A DNA stretch of 64,000 nucleotides from Flavobacterium omnivorum (lineage in GTDB: Bacteria > Bacteroidota > Bacteroidia > Flavobacteriales > Flavobacteriaceae). This document shows positions 29,994-39,181 of the stretch, piece after piece. The translations under genes were made by a program, and so were the position numbers. The notes below the pieces were generated by a model that was not told where the DNA came from, searched no databases, and saw nothing but the letters and a program-made list of their open reading frames with translations. Position 1 is the first letter of the stretch. Every line of letters begins with the position of its first letter. The DNA lies in NCBI RefSeq assembly GCF_900099915.1, contig NZ_FNDB01000006.1, positions 1 to 64,000 on the forward strand, read 5' to 3'.

Positions 29994-32822
29994 ATGAAAA
30001 CAATCCAATCATTCCTGCTCTATTTCTTGCTTTGTAGTGCCTGTTCTTCTTATTCTCAAAACCAAAAACCGAAAGAATTTAAAGTAGAATTTGAAAAATT
30101 TACCTTAGATAACGGATTACAAGTCATCTTACACCTCGATAGATCAGATCCAGTTGTGGCTGTTGCTTTGACAAGCCACGTAGGTTCTGCGAGAGAAAAA
30201 GCGGGCCGAACCGGATTTGCTCATTTATTTGAACACTTACTTTTCTTGGAATCAGAGAATTTAGGTAAAGGCGGTCTTGATAAAATGAGTGCGCGTATTG
30301 GTGGTGCTGGAGCAAATGGATCTACTAGTAGAGACCGTACTAATTATTTTCAAACCGTTCCTAAAGATGCATTAGAAAAAATGATTTGGGCTGAAGCAGA
30401 TAAATTAGGCTATTTTATCAACACGGTCACAGAACCTGTTCTATCAAAAGAAAAACAGGTCGTTAAAAATGAAAAAAGACAGAGTTATGATAATAGACCT
30501 TACGGACATACCTTTTCTGTAATATCTAAAAACTTATACCCGTCAACGCATCCCTATAATTGGGATGTTATTGGTTCTTTAGAAGACCTACAAAATGCTA
30601 CTCTTGAAGATGTAAAAAGTTTTTACAATCGCTGGTATGTTCCTAACAATGTTACCCTGACTATTGCTGGAGATTTTGATGTTAAACAAACTAAAGCATG
30701 GGTTGAAAAATATTTTGGAGAAATAAAGCGTGGCGAAGCAATTCCTAAAATGGAAAAACAGCCTGTGACATTGTCAGAAACCAAGAAACTCTATTATGAG
30801 GATAATTTTGCAAAGCTACCACAACTCACATTAACTTGGCCATCTGTTTACGAGTATCATCCTGATAGTTATGCGTTAGAAGTGCTGGCCAGTTATCTTT
30901 CAAAAGGTAAAAAAGCGCCTTTGTACAAAATTCTTGTTGAAGACAAAAAATTAACCGATGCAGCTGATGTGTTTCAATATAATTCAGAAATAGCCGGTCA
31001 GTACATGTTAAGTGTTACCGCATTTGAAAAAGTAAACCTGAATGAAGTTTTGAACGGCGTCAACGAAGCTTTTAAAAACTTTGAAACGGAAGGGATTTCA
31101 CAACAAGATTTAGACCGAATCAAAGCGGGACAAGAAACCGCTTTCTACACTAATTTGTCTAGTGTATTGGGAAAAGGATTTCAACTAGCACAATATGAAA
31201 TTTTCGCGGGAACACCAGAGTATATTAACCAAGATGTGAAAAAAATTCTGGCAGTGTCTACTGAAGATGTAATGCGGGTATATCAAAAGTACATTAAAGG
31301 AAAACAGTATGTAGCCACTAGTTTTGTTCCAAAAGGAGAATCAACTTTAATCTTAAATGGTTCTACATTAGCCGCTGTAGTAGAGGAAAAAATAGTTGAA
31401 GGAAAGGAAGATTCCTTCGATGCTAGCATTGCGGCAACGTATGAAAAAACACCTTCTAAATTTGATAGAAGTAAGGAGCCAGCTTATGGTGAAAGCCCTG
31501 ATGTAGAGTTACCTTCAGTTTGGAAGAGCAAGTTATCATCTGGACTAAACGTTTTGGGAATTGAAAACCAAGAAGTACCTCTTGTACAATTTCAGTTACA
31601 AATAAAGGGAGGAATGCTCCTAGAAGATAGTGATAAAATAGGAGTTTCGAATATGCTGGCTCAACTGATGACTAAAGGGACCAAAAACAAAACACCAGAA
31701 CAATTGGAAAATGCTATTGAAAGTCTTGGAGCCACAATTAACGCCTACGCAACAGACGAAGCAATTTTTATCTCGGTGACTACATTGGCAAAGAATTACA
31801 ACGCTACTATGGCGTTAGTTCAAGAAATAGTAGTACAACCACGCTGGGATGCAAAAGAATTTGAATTAATAAAGCAAAGTACTTTAAGCCAGATTTTACA
31901 ACAAAAAGCAGATCCTAATAGCATCGCCAGAAATGAATTCAAAAAATTAATTTATGGAAATGAATCTATTTTAGCGTACAATCGCATTGGAACTGAAAGT
32001 ACGGTCAAGAAAATTACGCTAGAGGATTTGAAAAATTATTACGCTAAAAATACTGCTCCTTCGGTCGCTAATTTTCAGATTGTAGGTGCTATTTCAAAAA
32101 CGAATGTTATTAATTCTTTAACTTCTTTAAATAGAGAGTGGAAATCTAAAAATATTACTTTTCCAAAAATTACAATTGGGAATACAATCACCTCATCAAA
32201 AATTTATTTTTATGATGTTCCAGGGGCAAAACAATCCGTAATCCGAATTGGTTATCCTGCGCTTGCAGCCACAGATGCAAATTTTTATCCAGCCCAAATA
32301 ATGAATTATCGTTTAGGTGGTGGTAGTTTTGCGTCCCAGCTTACACAGCAATTACGAGAGGGAAAAGGATATACTTATGGCATAAGTTCCTCCTTTACTG
32401 GCTCTACTAATAAAGGGCCATTCCTCATTTCTAGTGGTGTAAGATCAAATGTAACCTTTGAATCTGTGAATTTGATCAAGGAAATCTTGCAGCAGTATGG
32501 GGAAAATTTTAGCGAGAATGACCTTGAAGTAACCAAAGGATATTTAATAAAGAGCAATGCTAGAGCATTTGAAACGTTGTCATCAAAACTAGAAATGCTT
32601 TATGATATTAGCAACTATAATTACGCTGATGACTATGCAAAACAACAGGAAAACATTGTGAAAAATAGCACAGTGGATAGTATAAAAAAGCTTTCAGAAA
32701 ACTATTTGAATCCTGATAAAATGATCTATTTAGTAGTAGGAGATGCGGAGACACAGTTAAAAAAGTTATCTCAAATTGGTTTTGGAGAGCCTATTCTTTT
32801 GAATAAAACGGGAACAAAATAA
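29994..32822 (+). CDS. Exported M16-family zinc metallopeptidase, two-domain
   Basis: The 942-aa protein is a full-length M16 (pitrilysin/insulinase-like) peptidase made of two homologous halves. The first half carries the inverted zinc motif HLFEH (residues 77-81) within GFAHLFEHLLFLES and the downstream KNEKRQSYDNRPYG segment. The second half (from about residue 510) has no HxxEH and is the regulatory, inactive half, with the typical LGGGSFASQLTQQLREGKGYTYG stretch. A signal peptide (residues 1-22) contains Cys residues, so it may be lipid-anchored. It probably degrades peptides in the periplasm. Monocistronic. Confidence 0.9.
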   Translation: MKTIQSFLLYFLLCSACSSYSQNQKPKEFKVEFEKFTLDNGLQVILHLDRSDPVVAVALTSHVGSAREKAGRTGFAHLFEHLLFLESENLGKGGLDKMSARIGGAGANGSTSRDRTNYFQTVPKDALEKMIWAEADKLGYFINTVTEPVLSKEKQVVKNEKRQSYDNRPYGHTFSVISKNLYPSTHPYNWDVIGSLEDLQNATLEDVKSFYNRWYVPNNVTLTIAGDFDVKQTKAWVEKYFGEIKRGEAIPKMEKQPVTLSETKKLYYEDNFAKLPQLTLTWPSVYEYHPDSYALEVLASYLSKGKKAPLYKILVEDKKLTDAADVFQYNSEIAGQYMLSVTAFEKVNLNEVLNGVNEAFKNFETEGISQQDLDRIKAGQETAFYTNLSSVLGKGFQLAQYEIFAGTPEYINQDVKKILAVSTEDVMRVYQKYIKGKQYVATSFVPKGESTLILNGSTLAAVVEEKIVEGKEDSFDASIAATYEKTPSKFDRSKEPAYGESPDVELPSVWKSKLSSGLNVLGIENQEVPLVQFQLQIKGGMLLEDSDKIGVSNMLAQLMTKGTKNKTPEQLENAIESLGATINAYATDEAIFISVTTLAKNYNATMALVQEIVVQPRWDAKEFELIKQSTLSQILQQKADPNSIARNEFKKLIYGNESILAYNRIGTESTVKKITLEDLKNYYAKNTAPSVANFQIVGAISKTNVINSLTSLNREWKSKNITFPKITIGNTITSSKIYFYDVPGAKQSVIRIGYPALAATDANFYPAQIMNYRLGGGSFASQLTQQLREGKGYTYGISSSFTGSTNKGPFLISSGVRSNVTFESVNLIKEILQQYGENFSENDLEVTKGYLIKSNARAFETLSSKLEMLYDISNYNYADDYAKQQENIVKNSTVDSIKKLSENYLNPDKMIYLVVGDAETQLKKLSQIGFGEPILLNKTGTK

Positions 32823-32912
32823 TGCTCCGTTTGCTGTCATTATTGTTGGTTCGAATTACAGATCGTAATTAGCCCAAATCGAAGTAAAAAGCCCAGACTG
32901 CAAAAAAACAAT

Positions 32913-32966
32913 TTTTTCTTGTCCTGAAAGAGCGACCAGCGGGAGCTCCTTTCAGGACAAGAAAAA
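32913..32966. terminator. Long hairpin between convergent genes
   Basis: Eighteen perfectly paired bases (32913-32930 with 32949-32966; TTTTTCTTGTCCTGAAAG and its complement) enclose an 18-nt loop. On the minus strand it is followed by A/T-rich sequence with a T-run; on the plus strand the T-run is poor. It probably terminates one or both of the convergent genes but is longer than the other terminators here. Confidence 0.55.
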
Positions 32967-33009
32967 TGTTTATTTAAGGGAGGACTTGAAGCGTAGTGCT
33001 AGATTAGCT

Positions 33010-33378
33010 TCAAAAAAAATACTCGGCCATTTCATCATAGCGCTGTGGGACTTGAGGATCATACAGGGCACATTTGAACTCCTCCATTATGTTTACCAAG
33101 GCATCCATGGTCTTGCCTTCGGTACCATAACAATCAATTTTTATACTTTGAGGTGTCGTTCTAATGTGAAATGCACCTACCCCATTGTTATTTTTCCAAC
33201 TTTTATCGTCGACTTTTTCCCATTTTGAGAAAACCGATGCAATTCTATTCAAGATGACTTGAACAGGAAGTTCTTCTAATCCTTCAATGTGAGCCTCTTC
33301 TTCGATAAGAGCTTCATAAACTTCATGATGGTTTAAATAAATTCCTTCAAGATATTTCCAAAAAAGTAATTCGTACAT
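33010..33378 (-). CDS. Hypothetical soluble protein
   Basis: The 122-aa acidic protein lacks signal or membrane sequences. It begins MYELLFWKYLEGIYLNHHEVYEAL and ends YDEMAEYFF, with an IDCYGTEGKTMDALVNIMEE segment in the middle. I know no characterised family. It lies 61 nt downstream of the purM-like gene on the same strand and may share its transcript. Confidence 0.6.
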   Translation of the reverse strand: MYELLFWKYLEGIYLNHHEVYEALIEEEAHIEGLEELPVQVILNRIASVFSKWEKVDDKSWKNNNGVGAFHIRTTPQSIKIDCYGTEGKTMDALVNIMEEFKCALYDPQVPQRYDEMAEYFF

Positions 33379-33439
33379 AGATAAAAAATTAAAAGATTAA
33401 AGAATTGAAAGATTGAAAATGAACTTCAATTGAAGTTTT

Positions 33440-34618
33440 TTAATATTCGAAAGTTCCATATTCGCTGGTAATCGTCAGTTTTTTAACGTCAGATTCCGTT
33501 ACTCTACCTACAATTTGTGCATCAACATTAAATGATTTTGAAATTCCAATAATAGCATCCGCAACATCTTCTGGAACATAAATTTCCATTCTGTGTCCAC
33601 AATTAAAAACTTGATACATTTCTTTCCAGTCCGTTTTGGATTGTTCTTGTATCAATTGAAACAATGGTGGCACTGGAAATAAATTATCTTTTATAATGTG
33701 TAAGTTTTCTATAAAATGCAAAATTTTGGTTTGCGCTCCTCCACTACAATGCACCATTCCGTGAATTTCAGTAGAAGTATAAATATCTAAAATTTTCTTG
33801 ATAATTGGCGCGTAGGTTCTGGTTGGCGAAAGCACTAATTGTCCTGCATCTATTGGTGAATTTTCAACGGCATCAGTCAATTTTACTTGTCCGGAATAGA
33901 TTAATTCCTCAGGTACTGCTGGATCAAAACTTTCTGGATATTTAGTTGCCAGGTACTTCCCAAAAACATCATGACGTGCCGATGTCAAGCCGTTGCTTCC
34001 CATTCCGCCATTATAGCTTTTCTCATACGTAGCTTGACCAAAAGAAGCTAATCCTACTATTACGTCTCCTGCTTTAATGTTAGCATTGTCGATTACTTTG
34101 TTTCGTTTCATACGAGCTGTAACTGTTGAATCAACAATGATAGTTCGAACAATATCACCTACATCTGCGGTTTCACCCCCTGTGGAATGTATGGTTACCC
34201 CAAAAGAGTATAATTCTTTGATTAATTCTTCAGTTCCATTGATAATTGCTGAAATTACTTCGGCAGTAATTAGATTTTTGTTTCGTCCAATAGTGGATGA
34301 AAGCAAAATATTATCGGTAGCACCTACACATAGCAGGTCATCAATATTCATGATTAAGGCATCTTGAGCAATGCCTTTCCAAACTGAAATATCGCCAGTC
34401 TCTTTCCAATATAAGTATGCCAAAGAGGATTTTGTTCCCGCTCCATCTGCATGCATTATAAGACAATAATCATCATCTTGAGTCAGGTAATCAGGGACTA
34501 TTTTACAAAAAGCTTGCGGAAATAACCCTTTGTCAATGTTTTTTATTGCGTTGTGTACGTCTTCTTTGGATGCTGAAACACCGCGAAGAGCATATCTTTT
34601 TGAAGTATCTGAACTCAT
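33440..34618 (-). CDS. purM: Phosphoribosylformylglycinamidine cyclo-ligase-like (AIR synthase) protein
   Basis: The 392-aa protein has the PurM/AIR-synthase architecture. An N-terminal half carries ATP- and metal-binding segments (LIMHADGAGTKSSLAYLYW; IAQDALIMNIDDLLCVGA; TIHSTGGETADVGDIVRT). The C-terminal AIRS_C half starts near EKSYNGGMGSNGLTSARHD and ends with a CGHRMEIYVPED stretch. PurM makes aminoimidazole ribonucleotide in purine synthesis. It is longer than the roughly 345-aa E. coli enzyme and of the divergent Bacteroidetes type, so I give the symbol with some caution. Confidence 0.75.
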   Translation of the reverse strand: MSSDTSKRYALRGVSASKEDVHNAIKNIDKGLFPQAFCKIVPDYLTQDDDYCLIMHADGAGTKSSLAYLYWKETGDISVWKGIAQDALIMNIDDLLCVGATDNILLSSTIGRNKNLITAEVISAIINGTEELIKELYSFGVTIHSTGGETADVGDIVRTIIVDSTVTARMKRNKVIDNANIKAGDVIVGLASFGQATYEKSYNGGMGSNGLTSARHDVFGKYLATKYPESFDPAVPEELIYSGQVKLTDAVENSPIDAGQLVLSPTRTYAPIIKKILDIYTSTEIHGMVHCSGGAQTKILHFIENLHIIKDNLFPVPPLFQLIQEQSKTDWKEMYQVFNCGHRMEIYVPEDVADAIIGISKSFNVDAQIVGRVTESDVKKLTITSEYGTFEY

Positions 34619-34795
34619 GTAGTATAGTTGTGAAGCCTGCCTTTAAGCAGCTAGTTGTGCCGCAAAGATAATTATTTTTTTTCGGTTTTGTCTAACGAGT
34701 TTAAGAACTGTTTTTGTATCAATTATTTTTTAAAAAGAAATTATTTAAAGTTACAAATAAGCAACTGCCTGCTTAATATCCTAAAGCTATTATAA

Positions 34796-34828
34796 AAAAA
34801 TGTCTACCTGAGTTAGGCAGACATTTTT
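34796..34828. terminator. Terminator after the curli locus
   Basis: AAAAATGTCT pairs with AGACATTTTT, with an inner CCT/AGG extension. It lies just beyond the stop of the PD40 lipoprotein gene (34848) and would end the leftward curli transcript. Confidence 0.75.
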
Positions 34829-34847
34829 AGATTTACGTTACCCTATT

Positions 34848-36329
34848 TTATTTCCATTCCGGCATGGAACCGCCTGCAAATAAGATCGCACGAGTATCTA
34901 CATCGTTAATACTAGCTTTCACAACGTTCTTTGTGGAAATTCCATCATTAGAAGTACTGGTAAAAATGACTTCGGCTTCATTTGGAGAAAATTTAACATC
35001 GAGGTCATTAAATCCATTTGGTTTGCTTGTATCGATTTCAGTTGAGGCATTAGTCACTCGATTGTATATAAAAATGCGAGAATCAAGTCGTCTATAATTG
35101 GCACTTTGATAGCCTGAAACATCTCTAGTATACACAATATTTCTATTATCAACAGAAATATTCAATCCGCTAACTGCTCCACTTAATCCAGAAAGGACTT
35201 GATAAAGTAAGACTCCAGCACTATTTATGACATAAATTTCTGCGTTATACCCTGAGATATCATTCACTTTCAACACGATTTGACTTCCATCCTGACTCCA
35301 ATCACATTCTGATATAAATTTACCATTTGGCGTTTTAAATATTTGTACTAATCCACTACCATTAGCATTAATCTGATACAATTTATCAAAATTTGGATAA
35401 ATCAATTGACTACCGTTAGTGCTCCAACTGTAACTTACATGTTCCATATTAAATCCTGCAATTGGAATTGAATTGGTTACTTTAAATACGCTTGAACCAT
35501 CAGGGTTCATGGTGTAGATTTGATTTTGAGATCCATCAGAACTGATGTAAGCAATTTTTTTAATCTGTAGGTTCTTTTTAGGCCTAAAACTATTAACCTC
35601 AGAGGAGGATAATTGCAGTTCATTTCCAGCTTCGTCAGCAGTATAAACAACATTATTACTGTTTACTTTTTTAACATATAAAAATCTAGGATTAGGAAAT
35701 GCAAGTGTTGTAAAGCTTCTAGTTACACTATTTGAAGGTGCATTAATTCCATCCGATGATGACACTTGCCAATAGTATTTTGTACTATAGCTCAAACCAG
35801 ATATTTCTAAACTTGGAGTTTTAATATCTTTGAAAGTAGTAATAACGTCTGTAGTTCCGTTTTTAAGAGTTACTGTAAACGTAAGTGGATCAAGTTCTTT
35901 GTCAGTCGCTGTCCATGTCAAATTTAGTTTTAAAGCCTGACCTTTAGCATCGTCTGCAGGGGCTGTTAATAGTGGGATTTCAGGTGGTTTATTATTTGCT
36001 GTTGAAATATCTAATTCAAAAATTATCTGAACAGTGGTATTTTTCGCAACAGTTGCAGGCTCAAATTTTGAGATATATCCATCTTTTTGAGCTTGGAAAG
36101 AGTATTTCCCCACTAAAATTTCGCTAAATTCAAAATAACCATCTTTATCAGAAAAGTAGGTACTCGTTGTAGGGCTGGTAGAGACTCTAGCATTTGCAAT
36201 AGGCTCGAAAGTTTCAGAATCTACAACTCTACCTTTTACTATTCCCATGCCACTATCATCAATCTGTTCTTCGGAACAAGAAACGAAGAGAATGAAACAC
36301 ATTATGATTTTTATCGCTAATTTTTTCAT
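34848..36329 (-). CDS. Lipoprotein with carboxypeptidase-regulatory, Fn3-like and PD40 propeller domains
   Basis: This is a 493-aa lipoprotein (MKKLAIKIIMCFILFVSC, Cys18). A CarbopepD_reg-like beta domain spans about residues 28-105 (VKGRVVDSETFEPIANARVS). An Fn3-like domain spans about residues 112-210, with repeated NGTTDVITTFKD and YYWQVSSSDG patterns. From about residue 215 there is a TolB/PD40-like propeller with blades such as YTMNPDGSSVFKVT and AEIYVINSAG. It lies 93 nt downstream of csgG with no visible terminator between, so it is probably the last gene of the curli unit. A role in fibre anchoring or sensing is inference. Confidence 0.75.
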   Translation of the reverse strand: MKKLAIKIIMCFILFVSCSEEQIDDSGMGIVKGRVVDSETFEPIANARVSTSPTTSTYFSDKDGYFEFSEILVGKYSFQAQKDGYISKFEPATVAKNTTVQIIFELDISTANNKPPEIPLLTAPADDAKGQALKLNLTWTATDKELDPLTFTVTLKNGTTDVITTFKDIKTPSLEISGLSYSTKYYWQVSSSDGINAPSNSVTRSFTTLAFPNPRFLYVKKVNSNNVVYTADEAGNELQLSSSEVNSFRPKKNLQIKKIAYISSDGSQNQIYTMNPDGSSVFKVTNSIPIAGFNMEHVSYSWSTNGSQLIYPNFDKLYQINANGSGLVQIFKTPNGKFISECDWSQDGSQIVLKVNDISGYNAEIYVINSAGVLLYQVLSGLSGAVSGLNISVDNRNIVYTRDVSGYQSANYRRLDSRIFIYNRVTNASTEIDTSKPNGFNDLDVKFSPNEAEVIFTSTSNDGISTKNVVKASINDVDTRAILFAGGSMPEWK

Positions 36330-36422
36330 CTTTATATTGTATTATTAATTTAGATATCTGAGTACATTTGAACTTTTAGTTCCCAATTTTTTCCTAATTA
36401 TTACTGTCGATTACGTTTAACC

Positions 36423-37796
36423 TCACTTAATTTTAGTTTTTTGTTTTCGAGGAAAGTAATAGGTCATTCCAAAACCGAAACGCCAATAATAATCATCTCG
36501 AACTCCGCTTACGACGTAGTCAATATTATCTGAAAAATTCAAATTGTGCTCTCCGTACAACTTTAAACCAAAATTATTAGTGACCAAATATTCTATACCG
36601 GCACCGTATTGAACCTTTCCTGCGAAATTTTCATAAGCAGAATTAAAACTAGTCCCAAAACCGCCAAAAAAGTAAGGTGTGAGAACATCATAGGGAAGAA
36701 CTAAATACTCCAAATTTAAATCTAAAGAAGCGTAACCAACATCTAATTTTTCCTTGTTTCCGAGTCGAAACACATTACTCGAAGCACTCAAAATAAGGTT
36801 TGGTTTTATGAAGTACTTTACTGCACCTCTGAGCATTGGTTTAGCAACAGGATTAGGATAATCACCAGCCATATAAGTTGCTCCACCTGTAGCCTCTAAA
36901 CCTAACTTTCCTCTCTTTTCATTTCTATTCCTACCATGTAATAGAGCTAAATCCGACTCCTCTTTCTCTTTTGTGTAGGTATCTAAAAAGGTAGTTACTT
37001 CCTTGGAGGTGGCATTTACTTCCCAAAGATTATCTTTAATTCCATCAACGATTAAGCCTTCAACAGCTTTTTCGATGGCCTCAGTAACGGCAAGTTGAAT
37101 TGGTTCATTCCTAGTGAAACCAGTTTCCACTTCGAGAAGTCTTTTAATATTCACATATTTAAATAGGTTTGCATCTACGCTTTGAGAAAGAATTGTTTTG
37201 GAAACATAAACGGTATTCAAAATTTTTCCATTAGAGGTCGAAACCAGCCTAAGATAAATGGAGATTCGATCCTGTCTATATCGAGTAGAACCACCAGTTC
37301 CAAAATACCTCGCTCCAAACCCACCAGTAATAATGTTAGAATCATAGGATATTATTCCTCCTTCTAACAAAACTCCTGCAAATAATAGTGGCGTTAACTG
37401 GGTTTCTGGAGTTTTTGAATCTGTCGCATATTCTTGTCGAGTGGATCTTATAATGTTTCTCTCGTTTAAAAGATTGCCAAGATTTTCTCTTTCTATTGGC
37501 ACAAACCATTTGGAGTCTCCTAAGGCTTTTATCAGAATAGAAGTTGCACCTTGAGTTACAGCTGTACTAAAAGTACTCCCTTGATCAATAGCTTTATACT
37601 GTCCAGTTTGATCTTTAAATTTATACACCCCAACAACAATCTGCTCCTTAGGTTTAGGCAGTTTTGTGAGTAATGAGGTAGCTGGTGTGTTTTCTCCATA
37701 GACTGCTTTTTCAATACCAACTGGCTGATTGAAATAAGCTCCACAACTAGACAATAGAAAAACAAAGACAAGTGTGATTGTAGCGTTTTTATTCAT
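36423..37796 (-). CDS. csgG: Curli secretion channel CsgG with C-terminal outer-membrane beta-barrel domain
   Basis: CsgG forms the outer-membrane pore that exports curli subunits. The 457-aa lipoprotein (Cys18, FLLSSCGAY) has the CsgG domain at about residues 45-275, with VGVYKFKDQTGQYK, RENLGNLLNERNIIR and GGFGARYFGTGG. This half matches the full length of the E. coli protein. A further region of about 165 residues follows (from GKLGLEATGGATYMAGDYPN to FGMTYYFPRKQ). Its alternating strands look like an eight-stranded outer-membrane barrel. The gene follows csgF by 118 nt. Confidence 0.85.
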   Translation of the reverse strand: MNKNATITLVFVFLLSSCGAYFNQPVGIEKAVYGENTPATSLLTKLPKPKEQIVVGVYKFKDQTGQYKAIDQGSTFSTAVTQGATSILIKALGDSKWFVPIERENLGNLLNERNIIRSTRQEYATDSKTPETQLTPLLFAGVLLEGGIISYDSNIITGGFGARYFGTGGSTRYRQDRISIYLRLVSTSNGKILNTVYVSKTILSQSVDANLFKYVNIKRLLEVETGFTRNEPIQLAVTEAIEKAVEGLIVDGIKDNLWEVNATSKEVTTFLDTYTKEKEESDLALLHGRNRNEKRGKLGLEATGGATYMAGDYPNPVAKPMLRGAVKYFIKPNLILSASSNVFRLGNKEKLDVGYASLDLNLEYLVLPYDVLTPYFFGGFGTSFNSAYENFAGKVQYGAGIEYLVTNNFGLKLYGEHNLNFSDNIDYVVSGVRDDYYWRFGFGMTYYFPRKQKTKIK

Positions 37797-37914
37797 AACA
37801 ATAGGTCGGATTTAAGGGCACATTTTGGGCAAAATTGCATTCTGATTATTTTAAAATTTGAAGGAATAATTTTAAAATAAAGTAGTACGTTTGAAATTTT
37901 TTATTCTCGTGATT

Positions 37915-38322
37915 CTAATTTCCTGGAATAATAATCTGAGTCTGTTCGCCAGTATCGGTATCAAGTATATCGACAACTAAACCAAGATTTGAAGGATAAA
38001 TATCCACCGATAGGCTTCCAAATACATAAGCACCCTCCTTTATCCCTCCAGTTCCAAATTGTTTTTGAAATAAGGAATTGGAAATTTGATTCAGAATCTG
38101 ATTATTAAGATTTTGCTTGAAACGCTCTAGCTCTGTTGGTTGCTCAAATCCGTTCCCGGCATCCTCTTTAAATTCATTTTGAGCTTCAGCTGAACTAAGT
38201 AGCCACTGATAGTTGAATGTATCTCCACCAAAAGCAGGATTTCTAGGTTTATAAACTAAATCTTGAGCACTTAAATTCACAAAAAACATACAGAATAAGG
38301 CTGTTAAAAATAATAGTTTCAT
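37915..38322 (-). CDS. csgF: Curli assembly factor CsgF
   Basis: CsgF binds CsgG and positions the nucleator at the cell surface. The 135-aa protein has a signal peptide (to about residue 19) followed by the family hallmark LVYKPRNPAFGG, the segment that inserts in the CsgG channel. The Gln/Asn-rich helix (NLNNQILNQISNSLF) and the closing domain follow. Length is near that of E. coli CsgF. It sits between csgE and csgG on the same strand. Confidence 0.9.
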   Translation of the reverse strand: MKLLFLTALFCMFFVNLSAQDLVYKPRNPAFGGDTFNYQWLLSSAEAQNEFKEDAGNGFEQPTELERFKQNLNNQILNQISNSLFQKQFGTGGIKEGAYVFGSLSVDIYPSNLGLVVDILDTDTGEQTQIIIPGN

Positions 38323-38370
38323 AATAGTATTGTTTTAAATATTGGAATAGTTTTTGGATTTTTAAAAATC

Positions 38371-38384
38371 TTTACAGCTGTAAA
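38371..38384. repeat. 14-bp perfect palindrome between csgE and csgF
   Basis: TTTACAGCTGTAAA is a perfect dyad in the 124-bp gap. It could be an operator or a short hairpin that adjusts the ratio of csgE to csgF and csgG transcript. No T-run follows. Confidence 0.4.
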
Positions 38385-38446
38385 ATTTTATTAATTCAAC
38401 ATTACAAATCTTCAATATATTTATGATGACAGATTATTACAACTAA

Positions 38447-39178
38447 TTAATAGTGCGTAATAAATTTGGCGTTTTTTTCAATATTTTTAAAATATTTAAA
38501 TATTTTGGAGGATGATGTTTCCGCCATATATTTTAGAAAATCTTCATCCGGCCTAGCATTGAATTCCTCAATAATATCGCTATCTACTTTCACGGTTATT
38601 TTAGTAGTTCGACCAAATGATAACTCCTCTTGAAGTGTAATTATTTTTTGAGATTTGATATTCAATTTGGAAAATTCAGAGTAAAATAAATCGTAGAAAT
38701 CAGAACCTAATTTTGTTTTTGTTTCATTAGCGACAATCCCTATCATTTCCAATCCATCATTAGGCCTAATTACCGACACCTTAGCTTCATCTTCCCCACC
38801 AAAAACAACACGATCTTTACCTATGATTTTATTATCCTCATCATAAATCAATAACAATATAATAATCTGATCCTGTGCACCCCTGTTAACCTGAGTTTTA
38901 GACAAGCTGACTTTTTGGATTGGCTCTAATGTTGCACGACCCTCCTGGGCATTGTCAGATCTATTAGCATTTGCCTTGTTTTTCTTAAAAACAGTAAGTT
39001 TGAATGAAATATTTCTAAATTCAGATTTTAAATTTTCCACTGTTGCTGTCGCTGAAAGTGTATTTTCTATTTCTTCGACCTCTATTTTTGGTTTAATGTC
39101 TTTGTTAATATTTTGAGAAAAACAAAATCCTATATTAACTAAGAAAAGGAAAATGGTCTTATATCTACTTAATTTCAT
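38447..39178 (-). CDS. csgE: Curli assembly factor CsgE with long N-terminal extension
   Basis: CsgE caps the CsgG channel on the periplasmic side and selects substrates. The 243-aa exported protein has a signal peptide (to about residue 22). An extra domain of about 115 residues holds a beta-sandwich-like run (TATVENLKSEFRNISFKLTVF). The CsgE domain itself occupies about residues 140-243 (TKLGSDFYDLFYSEF, FGRTTKITVKVDSDII, MAETSSSKIFKYFKNI). The enterobacterial protein has only the last part. The ATG lies 3 nt after the stop of the CsgB-like gene. Confidence 0.8.
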   Translation of the reverse strand: MKLSRYKTIFLFLVNIGFCFSQNINKDIKPKIEVEEIENTLSATATVENLKSEFRNISFKLTVFKKNKANANRSDNAQEGRATLEPIQKVSLSKTQVNRGAQDQIIILLLIYDEDNKIIGKDRVVFGGEDEAKVSVIRPNDGLEMIGIVANETKTKLGSDFYDLFYSEFSKLNIKSQKIITLQEELSFGRTTKITVKVDSDIIEEFNARPDEDFLKYMAETSSSKIFKYFKNIEKNAKFITHY

Positions 39179-39181
39179 AAC

